A stretch of DNA of 64,000 nt from Opitutales bacterium (GCA_021772565.1 JAJFLR010000028.1:1-64000); one strand, 5' to 3'. Positions 18,518-28,111 are shown, numbered from the stretch's first letter. Numbers and translations: made by a program. Notes: generated by a model not told the origin, from the sequence alone.

Positions 18518-19738
18518 ATGAAAAACAGAGTCGCAGTTACAGGTCTTGGTTCAATCTCTTCACTCGGAGATAGTACGGACAAGTTTTTTGAATCAGTCTG
18601 CAATGCTAGTTTAGATTTTAGAAAGATTGAATTCCCGGAAGATTATCCGGACTTAAAAATATACGGATCCTACATTGAAGAACTCGATCCTAAATTTTAT
18701 TTGGGTGATAAAAATTTTAGGCCATTAGATAGAACTGCACGACTTTCTTTGATTGCGGCAACACAGGCAGTAGAGTCATCTAAATGGGATAAAGAAAAAT
18801 TACATACAAATGAAGTTGGTCTCAGTTTAGGGACAATGTTTTGTAGTTTACAATCAATCACCCACTTCGATTATAATGCACAGACAGCGGGTGTGCAATA
18901 TGCCAAGCCTTTGGATTTTGCCAACACCGTGATTAATGCTGCTGCAGGTCAACTTGCAATCTGGTTTGGACTCACCGGCCCAAATACAACTGTAACCACC
19001 GGCTACACTTCAAGTGCACAATCCTGTTTACAAGCGTATAAAACGATCATCTATGATCAAGCTAAAGCTCTCCTTGTTGGCGGTGTTGAAGAACTCAGTC
19101 ACCCTGCAGTTATCGGTATATCTCGACAGAATAATTTAGCGATAGAAAAAGAGCATCCCCTACCCTTTGACAAGAATCGCAGCGGATTTTTATTAGGTGA
19201 AGGTTCATTCTTCATGATGTTAGAATCATTGGAAAGTTGTCAGGGAAATAAAAATATCGAAGCTGAAATTTTAGGAGGAGCCAATAAATTTGATATTTCA
19301 CAAGGTAAGGACAAAGAGCAAACTGTTTCGACAGTTATTAAAACTATCAATGAGGCTCTAGCTGAAAGTAATATTTCAGCCGATAAAATTGATTTTGTTT
19401 ATGCCAGTGCTAACGGAAGTGAAACTTTTGACGATATCGAGGCAATAGCGTTATCTCAAGTTTTTGAAAATAACAATACACCAATTCCGACAACCGCTGT
19501 AAAATCAATTACCGGTGATCTGTTGGGAGCTTCTGGAGCTATGCAGGCAGTCTGCGCAATCAAAACTTTACAGACCGGAAAATTACCCGGTACACCGAAT
19601 TTAACTGATTCAATTATCGATTCCGATAAAATCAGTGTCAGTCAGCAGACAATTGATATTGATGCCAATACAGGATTAGTGATCAATATCGGCATGGATG
19701 GTTTGATTTGTGTCATGGTGGTTGGAAAGCTTTGTTAG
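18518..19738 (+). CDS. KS-like chain-length-factor (KS-beta) homolog, catalytically dead
   Basis: KAS fold, but the Cys position reads TTGYTSSAQS, the first His position ASANGSETFDD, and the second His position AVKSITGDLLGASGA. Confidence 0.85.
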   Translation: MKNRVAVTGLGSISSLGDSTDKFFESVCNASLDFRKIEFPEDYPDLKIYGSYIEELDPKFYLGDKNFRPLDRTARLSLIAATQAVESSKWDKEKLHTNEVGLSLGTMFCSLQSITHFDYNAQTAGVQYAKPLDFANTVINAAAGQLAIWFGLTGPNTTVTTGYTSSAQSCLQAYKTIIYDQAKALLVGGVEELSHPAVIGISRQNNLAIEKEHPLPFDKNRSGFLLGEGSFFMMLESLESCQGNKNIEAEILGGANKFDISQGKDKEQTVSTVIKTINEALAESNISADKIDFVYASANGSETFDDIEAIALSQVFENNNTPIPTTAVKSITGDLLGASGAMQAVCAIKTLQTGKLPGTPNLTDSIIDSDKISVSQQTIDIDANTGLVINIGMDGLICVMVVGKLC

Positions 19739-19792
19739 GTGGTAGGTTGTAGACTAGTAGGTGGTAGGTTGCAATCGATGTTATTAAATATT

Positions 19793-19876
19793 TGTCATCA
19801 CGAGGAGCGAAGCGACGCGGTGATCCATGATTATTTTTGGTTTAAACAAAATCACTTATGACAATCGCTATAATAA
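19793..19876. repeat. Half copy of the TATAGCGATTGCCATAAA MITE family
   Basis: Reverse complement reads TATAGCGATTGTCATAAG...AAATAATCATGGATCACCGCGTCGC...CTCGTGATGACAAA. Confidence 0.7.
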
Positions 19877-19879
19877 TTC

Positions 19880-21406
19880 TCAACTCGGGACAATTGTTTT
19901 CATTCTAATTGTACGTTCTTTATTTTCAATTTCACCCCAATGTATATGTTTTGCTTCAGTAAAATGTGAGGCACCTGCATCACCAAACTCACGGCCTATA
20001 CCACTTTGTTTATAGCCGCCAAAAGGAGCTTTCTCATCGATCAAATGATAGTCATTTATCCAGACGGTGCCTGTACGAATTTTTTTTGCTAACTCAAAAG
20101 CTCGATCACGGTTACTCGACCAGATACCGCCGGCTAAGCCAAATTTTGTGCCATTCACTTTTTCCAATAAATCTGTCTCATCGTTATATTTTAGCACACA
20201 AAGCACAGGGCCAAATATCTCTTCTTGTGCGATAGCCATATCCATTGTTACTTCAGTAAAAATAGTCGGCTCAACAAAATAACCGTCACTAAAATCTACA
20301 TCATCTGGAATCCCTCCTCCAATCACTAACGTTGCTCCATGCTCTTTTGCTTTTTCAATGTAGCCCAAAACACGCTTTTGTTGACGCTCTGAAATTAAAG
20401 GTCCAATATGTGTCTCTCGTGCACTTGGATCCCCTACTTTAAAATTTTTAACTTTGGTGATTAATTGCTCTACAAATTTGTCGTGAAATTTTTCCGGTAA
20501 GAACAAAAGAGTTCCCGCCTCACAACATTGGCCGGAGTGATAAAACATTGAATAAATTGCCCCATCAACTGCTAAATCGATTTCTACATCATCAAGAACA
20601 ATATTGGCAGATTTTCCACCACATTCTAAAGTGACATTTTTTAATGTTTCAGATGCGAGAGCCATAATTTTCTTACCGACATCAGTCGAACCAGTAAAAG
20701 ATATTTTATCAACTTTCGGATGTTTAACTAATGCTTCACCTGCTTCATTGCCTATACCGGCTACAATATTTACTACACCATCCGGTATCGATGTTTGAGA
20801 AATAATTTCAGCTAATTTATATGCTGATAAAACTGTTTCTTCTGAAGGTTTGAGAACAATAGTATTTCCGGTTGCTAAAGCTTGAGCAATTTTCCAAACG
20901 GCCATTTTTAAAGGAAAATTCCACGGAATAATTGCCGCACAGACACCAACAGGATCGTGTTGAATAAAATTTTGCTGAATACCCGAACGTGATAAGTTGG
21001 CAATCTCCTCAATAGTAGTGCGACCACTCGCCCATTCAGTATAGTAATTCATACACTTTATACTTAAGAAAACATCCTCTCTGGCTTTTTTCTGAGTCGA
21101 CCCGGCATCTAAAATTTCTGTCTTAATCAGTTGAGACATATTCTTTTTTAGGCCAGTAGTAATTTCAGCTAGAGCCTCGCCAATTTCTTTTGGGGTAATT
21201 TTTTTCCATGGCCCACTATAAAAAGCAGAATAGGCGGCTTCGACAGCTAAGTCGACATCGTTTGCTTTGGCCTTATAAAATTGTCCAATTACAGAGCCAT
21301 CAAATGGACTGAATGCAGACAAAGTTTCCATATCAATTGAAGGAACAAATTTTCCGGCTATAAATAGAGCAACAGGTTCTAATGAATTTTCATTTAAATT
21401 ATTCAT
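19880..21406 (-). CDS. Aldehyde dehydrogenase (ALDH superfamily)
   Basis: FTGSTDVGKKI, LECGGKSANIVL, GQCCEAGT catalytic Cys region, EEIFGPVL. Confidence 0.95.
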   Translation of the reverse strand: MNNLNENSLEPVALFIAGKFVPSIDMETLSAFSPFDGSVIGQFYKAKANDVDLAVEAAYSAFYSGPWKKITPKEIGEALAEITTGLKKNMSQLIKTEILDAGSTQKKAREDVFLSIKCMNYYTEWASGRTTIEEIANLSRSGIQQNFIQHDPVGVCAAIIPWNFPLKMAVWKIAQALATGNTIVLKPSEETVLSAYKLAEIISQTSIPDGVVNIVAGIGNEAGEALVKHPKVDKISFTGSTDVGKKIMALASETLKNVTLECGGKSANIVLDDVEIDLAVDGAIYSMFYHSGQCCEAGTLLFLPEKFHDKFVEQLITKVKNFKVGDPSARETHIGPLISERQQKRVLGYIEKAKEHGATLVIGGGIPDDVDFSDGYFVEPTIFTEVTMDMAIAQEEIFGPVLCVLKYNDETDLLEKVNGTKFGLAGGIWSSNRDRAFELAKKIRTGTVWINDYHLIDEKAPFGGYKQSGIGREFGDAGASHFTEAKHIHWGEIENKERTIRMKTIVPS

Positions 21407-21542
21407 TCTAAATCAAACTAGTGGTAGTAACCATAAATAATATAAGCTAATGCCATTGTTATTAATGTAATAACATTTTGTAACTAAATGGTATGTCGAT
21501 AAATATCATGATATCAAATTAAATTTGTAGGGCTCGAACTTA

Positions 21543-21742
21543 GAGGCTGTTGAAAAACATCATGTGTGGTAAAACTACTATATTGTCATTGCGAGAAGCG
21601 AAGCGACGAAGCAATCCAGGCCGTGGAATCTAGATGGATTGCCGCGCCATCGTGCCGATGGCTCGCAATGACAAAAGGGGTTGGCCAATTACAATATTAC
21701 TCATAATCATTTACACTTTAATTTTCTTTTTTCAACAGCCTC
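21543..21742. mobile_element. MITE with TIR GAGGCTGTTGAAAAA and about 4-bp TSD (CTTA)
   Basis: GAGGCTGTTGAAAAA at 21543 and TTTTTCAACAGCCTC ending at 21742; flanking CTTA at 21539-21542 and 21743-21746; internal TTGTCATTGCGAG...CTCGCAATGACAA palindrome. Confidence 0.88.
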
Positions 21743-21810
21743 CTTATTCGATGCCTTGTACGCAGACTCAGCAATTAAAGCAATTGCCATAATTATTTTC
21801 GTCTATTTTT

Positions 21811-21914
21811 TAACTCCAACGGAGTAAAGCAACTAGCCGTGGGTAAAGATCGCAAAGCGATTTGAAACCCACGGGATGTTTAAATTAATGCCCGAGCCCT
21901 AAAAGGGCGAAGGC
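21811..21914. repeat. Left structured inverted repeat flanking an IS200-like pseudogene
   Basis: TAACTCCAACGGAGTAAAGCAACTAGCCGTGGGTAAAG...CCCACGGG...GAGCCCTAAAAGGGCGAAGGCG; hairpins nested inside. Confidence 0.75.
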
Positions 21915-21919
21915 GACGT

Positions 21920-22371
21920 CTATTTCCATATATATTTTTCATCATGCATAATATCATTTACATTCAAAAAATGTAAAAATTCTTCTTGGAAACTTTTAAT
22001 CCTATGATGCTCTATCTGATTAATAATGTATTTATTCACTGATTCGATATTTGATTTGCTGATTGAAAATGCACCATATCCATCCTGCCATTTGAAATCA
22101 TTTTTATCAGGAAATGTTTCTTTTAGCCATTTTGATGATTTGCTCTTAACAATTCGCATTAAATCGGCAATAGTACCTTTTTGATGATATCGAACTAGTA
22201 AATGAAGATGATCTGACATTCCACCAATCTTTAAAGTACACTGTTCTCATTACGAATAATACCACCAATATATTCATACAGTCGTTCCTCACATTGAATA
22301 TCAATAAAGGGTTGTCGATTTTTAGTACTAAATATAAAGTGATAATTTAGATTGATAAAAGATCCTGCCAT
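21920..22371 (-). pseudogene. Frameshifted IS200-like/REP-associated Y1 transposase
   Basis: MAGSFINLNYHFIFSTKNRQPFIDIQCEERLYEYIGGIIRNENSV, then a frame change, then IGGMSDHLHLLVRYHQKGTIADLMRIVKSKSSKWLKE. Confidence 0.8.
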
Positions 22372-22393
22372 ATTGAGAGATTAAGAAATTCCA

Positions 22394-22510
22394 ACAATGC
22401 CTTCACCCTTTTCAGGGTTAGTTGATACTTTTGATTAATTAACGTGGGTTTTATTTTGCAAGCAAAATTTACCCACGTCTTGTTGCCTAAACTCCTTTGG
22501 AGTTATTTTT
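22394..22510. repeat. Right structured inverted repeat flanking the IS200-like pseudogene
   Basis: Reverse complement AATAACTCCAAAGGAGTTTAGGCAACAAGACGTGGGTAAATTTTGCTTGCAAAATAAAACCCACG...CCCTGAAAAGGGTGAAGGCA matches the left repeat. Confidence 0.75.
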
Positions 22511-22612
22511 TGCAATTCGCTATATCAATTCTATCTGCTATTAGAGTTTCATAAATATAGTGATTGCCAAAAATGTTTTCATTTAAACTAAAAATGATTA
22601 TATTAGACTGCT

Positions 22613-24040
22613 TTATGAACCCATCTCGTTTGAAACAAAACAAGAATGAAATGCTAACGGATCCATTTTTGGTAAGTTGAGCCGAGCGATTGGACCCGAT
22701 TTAAGATCATAAGCTTTAAATAAAACGTAGGCACTTTTCTCAGTCTGCATATTCCAAATTTGACTGATGACTAAACTGTCTTCAGGTGATTCAGAATTTT
22801 TAATAAATGAAGGTTCACCACCGAGAATTTCATTTTCGTCAGCAATATAAATATCCTCGAGAGAAGAATTATCCCAACTAAACCGAAGTAGCCGATCGTA
22901 AAATTTTGTTTCTCCCTCAGGTTCTGTCTCCATTCCAATTGCCCAAAAATGTTGGTAGTCAATTCCATTATCCTCCGACCTAACTGTTGGAAAATCAAAA
23001 TGGATATTTTGAGGAATTTCGACAACGTCAACTAATTCACCTTTAGTTGGATTAACAATTAGACGTACGCTTGAACATTTTTTTATGTTTGGAAATAGGA
23101 CAGGCAGAGGCTGATACTCATCATAATAAGGCTGGGTTGTTTCCAGTAAATCGATAATTAATTCTTCTTCTCTGGAAAATGAATTTACAATGTGCAAACT
23201 GTAGCCTTTTCGTTTTAATGGAATAGGTGCAAGCATCTCACCATTTTCTCGATTAAATAATATCAACTGGCTTTCAACCTCTGGTGACCAGCTCATAGAA
23301 TCAAGTAACGTTTGTTTTTCAGGTACAAATTTACGCACATTAAGAGAATGCGGACTGATATAAAAACTTGCGTATTTTTCACTCAAAGCAAAATCGTGAA
23401 TAACATTATTGTTGGGCAAAAATCCTTCGCCTTTTACTTTTAAAGTGAGATCAGGTAAAAATTCGTAATAGCAGAGTTTAGCTTTATTAGTCATATATTT
23501 AATGCCAAAATTGCAAAGGGATCCCGAATGAGGATCCAGTTTTGCATGGGCAGAAAATGGATTTATATCAATAAAAGTGCCATTAAAATTAAACTCTTCA
23601 ATAGTTTCCAAGGTTTCCGGATTCAGAGCATACGGCAGACTTTGTTCACCGAATGCGAGTAAACGATCGGCAAAAGGGTATACACTGACATTAGTAACTG
23701 AGTCCATTGTTACACCACGACGAAGAATACTCGCATCAAAATTTGTGCCAAACGTTCGATATACCGGCTTGCCCGCCTCCTGCTCTTTTTGCATTTTTTT
23801 TGTATTAACATAACGGCTTTGGAATTTTGCTTTGCCATTTTTTAAGCGCATCGCTCTAACCATACCATCACCATCGAGCCAGTTGTTATATCTAAGATCG
23901 AACGTTTTAAATTTTGCCGGCCCGTTTAGTAGATATGTGCCATCAATAAAATCAGGAATTTCACCTTCAACATCAGTGATATCGCAATTTTGCTCTTCAG
24001 TAGCATTAAATAATATTTTTTCTAGATCTATTTTTTTCAT
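22613..24040 (-). CDS. Carotenoid oxygenase (RPE65/CCD) family protein
   Basis: Four candidate iron-binding His in family context: SAHAKLDPHSG, NVIHDFALS, YSLHIVNSF, LAFHSCFV. Confidence 0.9.
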   Translation of the reverse strand: MKKIDLEKILFNATEEQNCDITDVEGEIPDFIDGTYLLNGPAKFKTFDLRYNNWLDGDGMVRAMRLKNGKAKFQSRYVNTKKMQKEQEAGKPVYRTFGTNFDASILRRGVTMDSVTNVSVYPFADRLLAFGEQSLPYALNPETLETIEEFNFNGTFIDINPFSAHAKLDPHSGSLCNFGIKYMTNKAKLCYYEFLPDLTLKVKGEGFLPNNNVIHDFALSEKYASFYISPHSLNVRKFVPEKQTLLDSMSWSPEVESQLILFNRENGEMLAPIPLKRKGYSLHIVNSFSREEELIIDLLETTQPYYDEYQPLPVLFPNIKKCSSVRLIVNPTKGELVDVVEIPQNIHFDFPTVRSEDNGIDYQHFWAIGMETEPEGETKFYDRLLRFSWDNSSLEDIYIADENEILGGEPSFIKNSESPEDSLVISQIWNMQTEKSAYVLFKAYDLKSGPIARLNLPKMDPLAFHSCFVSNEMGS

Positions 24041-25782
24041 GATTTGTTTGAGTGAAAATGTTCTCTGAGAACTGTCGTATCAAATGTCCACTTATGACGT
24101 CGATAATTATTCTTTTTCTTCGGAAGAGATTTCTTAACTTCCCTGGTATCAAATGTCCTATTGGAGAGGTTTATACTTTTCAGATACACAGAGTTATCGA
24201 CTAAGTCAGGTCGATTAAAAATTACAGAATCGATATGCGCAATAAGATAGAGGGCAAATTCAGTTACGTAAATCAGCTGAGCATCTAATACTTTTTTTGC
24301 CGATTTTACGTCCATATCAACTTCATAAAAAGTTTTTTCTGCCCGCACTAAAGGCTCAAGTTGTTTAAACTCAAAAAAGTGGGGAGTTTTACTCGTCGAT
24401 ATTTTTTTCTTCTTCCACTGAAAATAATTAGACACATAACCCTGAACAGTACGATTCATAGGACCTAATTGCGCAAATCGTCGAAAGTAAATGATCAGAA
24501 AACCGGTGTTAGCGTGTAGATCATTAATAAATGGAAAGACGTAAAAGCCAAAATAAATTGTTAACTCCCAAACATATTTCATTGTGCACGTCTCTTGATC
24601 ACCCAAGGCATCATAACTTATAATATAAGATGGCAAAAATGATTGAAAGAAAATGTCCATCATCTTATCATACGACTGAATTTTACTATTCAGTTTGTTT
24701 TTATCATTCGTGAGAATACAATCGATAATCAGTGTATTATAGATAGCAATCGCATCACCTCCAGGGCTATAAAGTGGATCATTAAACCGTCCGGAAAAAC
24801 CGGTTAAGGCGTATTTATTTTTCGAGAGAGTATGCTCACAATCATATGCGTAATTCCGCAAACATTGAAAATCGATAAGCTCCTTATTTTTTAATTCCTT
24901 TTTAAATAATGGAAATTCCTTGAACAGCCATTTCAGAAATTTTTCAGGAGTCGCAACAATTTTACTATCGATCACTTCATTGTCATAGACCAAACCAAAA
25001 CTTGATCTACCCTGCAGAGGAATGACCCAGAACCAAAACCCTTCACCACAAAAATGATTTGTTGCCAACCAAAATGGCGAATGCCCCAAAGACCTTCTGG
25101 CTTTTCGAACTCGCGATTCATTGTGTGAGGCATGCGTAAGTTTTTCAATATTAACGTTACCATCGACCCAGAAAAATGTAGAACTGTGATTTATGGTAGA
25201 TTCTTTTTTCAATTGAAGGTTTTTTGCCAAGTAGCGCGCTAAACCGGTTGCATCAATGACCCAATGCGCGTTGATCTCATATTCGGTATTATCCTTTTTA
25301 AACGAAACTTTATGCCTTTTTCCTTCATTTAGTTTTACTGAAATATTTTTAGCACCTTGAAGCAGATGATAATTCGGATAAGTGGTGTTTAAGTTTATTA
25401 ATTCTTTCTCGAATTTATTTCGATCAATTTGATATGAGGCTATATTAGAAAATGTGCGAATGTAACTTTGGCTGTAATGTTCAATATCGTCATTTTTCGA
25501 ATTGGCTGTTTTCCATAAAAATCGAAGGTTATACTTCATCACATGCTGGTGATATAAATGCTCTTCCATATCGAGCACTTTTGAAAAGTAATACCCGCCA
25601 ACCTGAACGCTCGATTCTCCGACCTTTTGTTTTTCTGTGGGAACCTTTGGACGTTTTTCAATATGAATAATTTTTTTTTTCGAATTGATTAACAACTGCC
25701 GCGCCAACGAAAGACCTGCCAAGCCGGCACCAAGAATTACGACATCGGTATATTTTTTTGATTTCATTTGTTTGTTTTTCAA
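24037..25782 (-). CDS. Flavin-dependent halogenase-like / FAD monooxygenase
   Basis: GAGLAGLSLARQ dinucleotide fold, KVGESS, HVMKYNLRF (candidate catalytic Lys region), GFWFWVIPL matching the WxWxIP signature, FNDPLYSPGGDAIAI. Confidence 0.8.
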   Translation of the reverse strand: MKNKQMKSKKYTDVVILGAGLAGLSLARQLLINSKKKIIHIEKRPKVPTEKQKVGESSVQVGGYYFSKVLDMEEHLYHQHVMKYNLRFLWKTANSKNDDIEHYSQSYIRTFSNIASYQIDRNKFEKELINLNTTYPNYHLLQGAKNISVKLNEGKRHKVSFKKDNTEYEINAHWVIDATGLARYLAKNLQLKKESTINHSSTFFWVDGNVNIEKLTHASHNESRVRKARRSLGHSPFWLATNHFCGEGFWFWVIPLQGRSSFGLVYDNEVIDSKIVATPEKFLKWLFKEFPLFKKELKNKELIDFQCLRNYAYDCEHTLSKNKYALTGFSGRFNDPLYSPGGDAIAIYNTLIIDCILTNDKNKLNSKIQSYDKMMDIFFQSFLPSYIISYDALGDQETCTMKYVWELTIYFGFYVFPFINDLHANTGFLIIYFRRFAQLGPMNRTVQGYVSNYFQWKKKKISTSKTPHFFEFKQLEPLVRAEKTFYEVDMDVKSAKKVLDAQLIYVTEFALYLIAHIDSVIFNRPDLVDNSVYLKSINLSNRTFDTREVKKSLPKKKNNYRRHKWTFDTTVLREHFHSNKS

Positions 25783-25783
25783 C

Positions 25784-26063
25784 TATCATGCACTGTTTGA
25801 ATTTTTGAATCAAGAGATAAAATTGTGATAATTTGAATTGTGAAAAAATCCAGTAATTATTAGATCATTAAAATAAATGTTAGCGACGTCACACTCACGG
25901 ACAATCCAGATTTAACATCGGGACCGTCCCTACCAAAATTTAGAAAATATTACAGCAGACTAGTATTGCAAAATTTGCCCAAACTCTTTGAGATATGATG
26001 ATGAATAACGATACAACAACTGCTACTTCATCAACATCAAATATCCCAATAGTAAAGTGTTAA
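25784..26063 (+). pseudogene. Duplicated hmgR promoter region and truncated 5' end
   Basis: The ORF at 25995-26063, MMMNNDTTTATSSTSNIPIVKC*, matches the intact HMGR start MMMNKDTTTATSSTSKIPKVEL at 29762; upstream about 200 bp also align with 29555-29761. Confidence 0.9.
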
Positions 26064-26186
26064 AAGAATTATGAAGTATCATTTCATCAGTCTGATCCTC
26101 TTTATTAGCCTTTATTCTCAACCATCTATTCATCTGATTTATTATTTTTCAGGAATAAATATGTCAAATCAGACGTCCCAACTAGC

Positions 26187-27485
26187 GTGAAAATTAAATT
26201 TTTGATCATCTGCAACTTATTTTATTCTTGCACACTAGCCCTTGGAAACGATGTGAATCTTGCCATCACTGAGGTTGTCCCTTCGATAGATCAAGTTGAA
26301 GTCACCAACATGGGAACTGCCCCTGTTACTCTTAGTGGCAATTACCCTTTTTGTCATCGCTTTAACTACAGCAGCTCAATCCCATCGGGAACGACGTTTG
26401 CCGCAGGAGAATCCAAAGTCTTTACCGTTTCGTCACTCAATGCTACCAACAGTGATCTTTGGCTATATCGACCAGGCAGTTTCGGTAGTGCTTCCAATAT
26501 TATCTCAGGTCTGAACTGGGGTGCCTCGCTACTCGGCCGCACCAATCTAGCTACAGGGGCTAACAAATGGGACGGACAATCGCTTACCGCACCGGATGCA
26601 GGAAATGCGTTAGCATTATCAGAAGCAGATGTCACGTCTTCCACATCATGGTCGACAAATGTGAGCCCCAACTTGAATAGCTTTTCTTTACCTGACTTTC
26701 AGGCTGATCTCATCTCCATATCAAATACCACGGCAACTCTCAATTGGAAAGGGGGTAAGTTTCCCTTTCAAGTACAATCCAGCACAATGCTCACCACAGG
26801 AACCTGGCAAAATGAAGAAACACCCACCTCAAGTCGCTCCAAGCAAATCACACTTGTCGAAGATAGAAAATTCTATCGTATCCTGTCAGAATATAACGAA
26901 CCGGACTCCGTCGAGTATCAGGTGACTTTTAATGCAACCTGGAGCAGTAATACTCACCAAAATTTTCCTAACGGAGCTCACTTTTCTTCACTTATAGGCG
27001 CCACCCATCAATCGAATGTTCGTTTTTGGGAGGTCGAAGGCACAGCTACCAGCGGAATTGAATCGATGGCAGAGACGGGTGGAACTTCAACTCTTCGAAA
27101 TGAGATCAACGCCGCCATAACAAATCAAACTGCTGAAAGGATTTTAAGTGGAAGTGGTATTGGTAGCCCCGGCTCTCATTTTTTTCGCTTCAATGTTAGC
27201 CAGGATTTTCCGTTAGTAACTCTTGTTACCATGATTGCACCGAGCCCGGATTGGTTTGTCGGTGTCAGCTCATTGCCTTTGTTTCAGGATGGTCAATGGA
27301 GGGAGCAAGTAGTTGTATCACTATACCCCTACGATTCTGGAACTGATAGCGGCACGAATTTCACTTCTTCAAATGCAGATACAAATCCGCAGGAACCTAT
27401 CTTTCTCATTACCGGCTTACCATTTGATGAGGAAGGTCAGGTAGCTCCCCTGGGAACCTTTACTTTTTCACGTGTGCTTCCTTAA
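26187..27485 (+). CDS. Secreted protein with lamin-tail-like N-terminal region and Spondin_N-like C-terminal domain
   Basis: GTG start; signal peptide; LAITEVVPSIDQVEVTNMGTAPVTLSGN (LTD-like); YQVTFNATWSSNTHQNFPNGAHFSSLIGATHQSNVRFW...APSPDWFVGV (spondin-like). Confidence 0.78.
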   Translation: MKIKFLIICNLFYSCTLALGNDVNLAITEVVPSIDQVEVTNMGTAPVTLSGNYPFCHRFNYSSSIPSGTTFAAGESKVFTVSSLNATNSDLWLYRPGSFGSASNIISGLNWGASLLGRTNLATGANKWDGQSLTAPDAGNALALSEADVTSSTSWSTNVSPNLNSFSLPDFQADLISISNTTATLNWKGGKFPFQVQSSTMLTTGTWQNEETPTSSRSKQITLVEDRKFYRILSEYNEPDSVEYQVTFNATWSSNTHQNFPNGAHFSSLIGATHQSNVRFWEVEGTATSGIESMAETGGTSTLRNEINAAITNQTAERILSGSGIGSPGSHFFRFNVSQDFPLVTLVTMIAPSPDWFVGVSSLPLFQDGQWREQVVVSLYPYDSGTDSGTNFTSSNADTNPQEPIFLITGLPFDEEGQVAPLGTFTFSRVLP

Positions 27486-27713
27486 ATTTCATCTAAAGTT
27501 GTCCTTCGATATTACTCTGACACCACCTCGATAAAAAAAGATATTCTTTCAGCCAATTCTGAGATCCTCTTCGATACCTTCAGAAGCCTTCGAATAGTTT
27601 CATTTTTACTGAGGCATTATGGATGTGTAAAACTGCATATGAAAAAGTGTGTCTATTATAACCTGTTTTGTTTTTCAACATTTAGATTGTCACTTTATAA
27701 AAACCTTCCCCCC

Positions 27714-27911
27714 TTAATTAAAGTTTAATTCCTTCATGGATTCAATGATTTCTCTCTCATCGTCTTGATCAGTTAATTCATTGTTAGCGTTTTTCATTTT
27801 TTTAAGTTTACGCTCTTCTTTTTTCCATCTATATATATCCAGTTTCTGTAATTCTTCTTTAGGGATTTTAGTAATTAAGTGAATATCTGATATTTTAATT
27901 GGTGATTTCAT
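27714..27911 (-). CDS. Small hypothetical protein
   Basis: 65-aa ORF, charged; no family recognised. Confidence 0.35.
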   Translation of the reverse strand: MKSPIKISDIHLITKIPKEELQKLDIYRWKKEERKLKKMKNANNELTDQDDEREIIESMKELNFN

Positions 27912-28111
27912 TATTAACTAATTATTAAATCATTTGGAGTAAAGTATGGCTACAAAAATAATAATTCATTAATTTATTTAAGCACTTTGTTTTTACATAA
28001 TAATTTTTCCTTAAAAACTGCTTATATTTTTAATCAATCTAGATGCAATTACAATTTATAGCTTATATATGAATCATCTTTCAATGGTTATTAAAAGGTG
28101 GTTATCATCGG

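Noticed and set aside
26366-26671. Minus-strand 101-aa ORF inside the spondin/LTD gene
   Set aside because: Antisense to a supported CDS; likely arises from the higher local GC.
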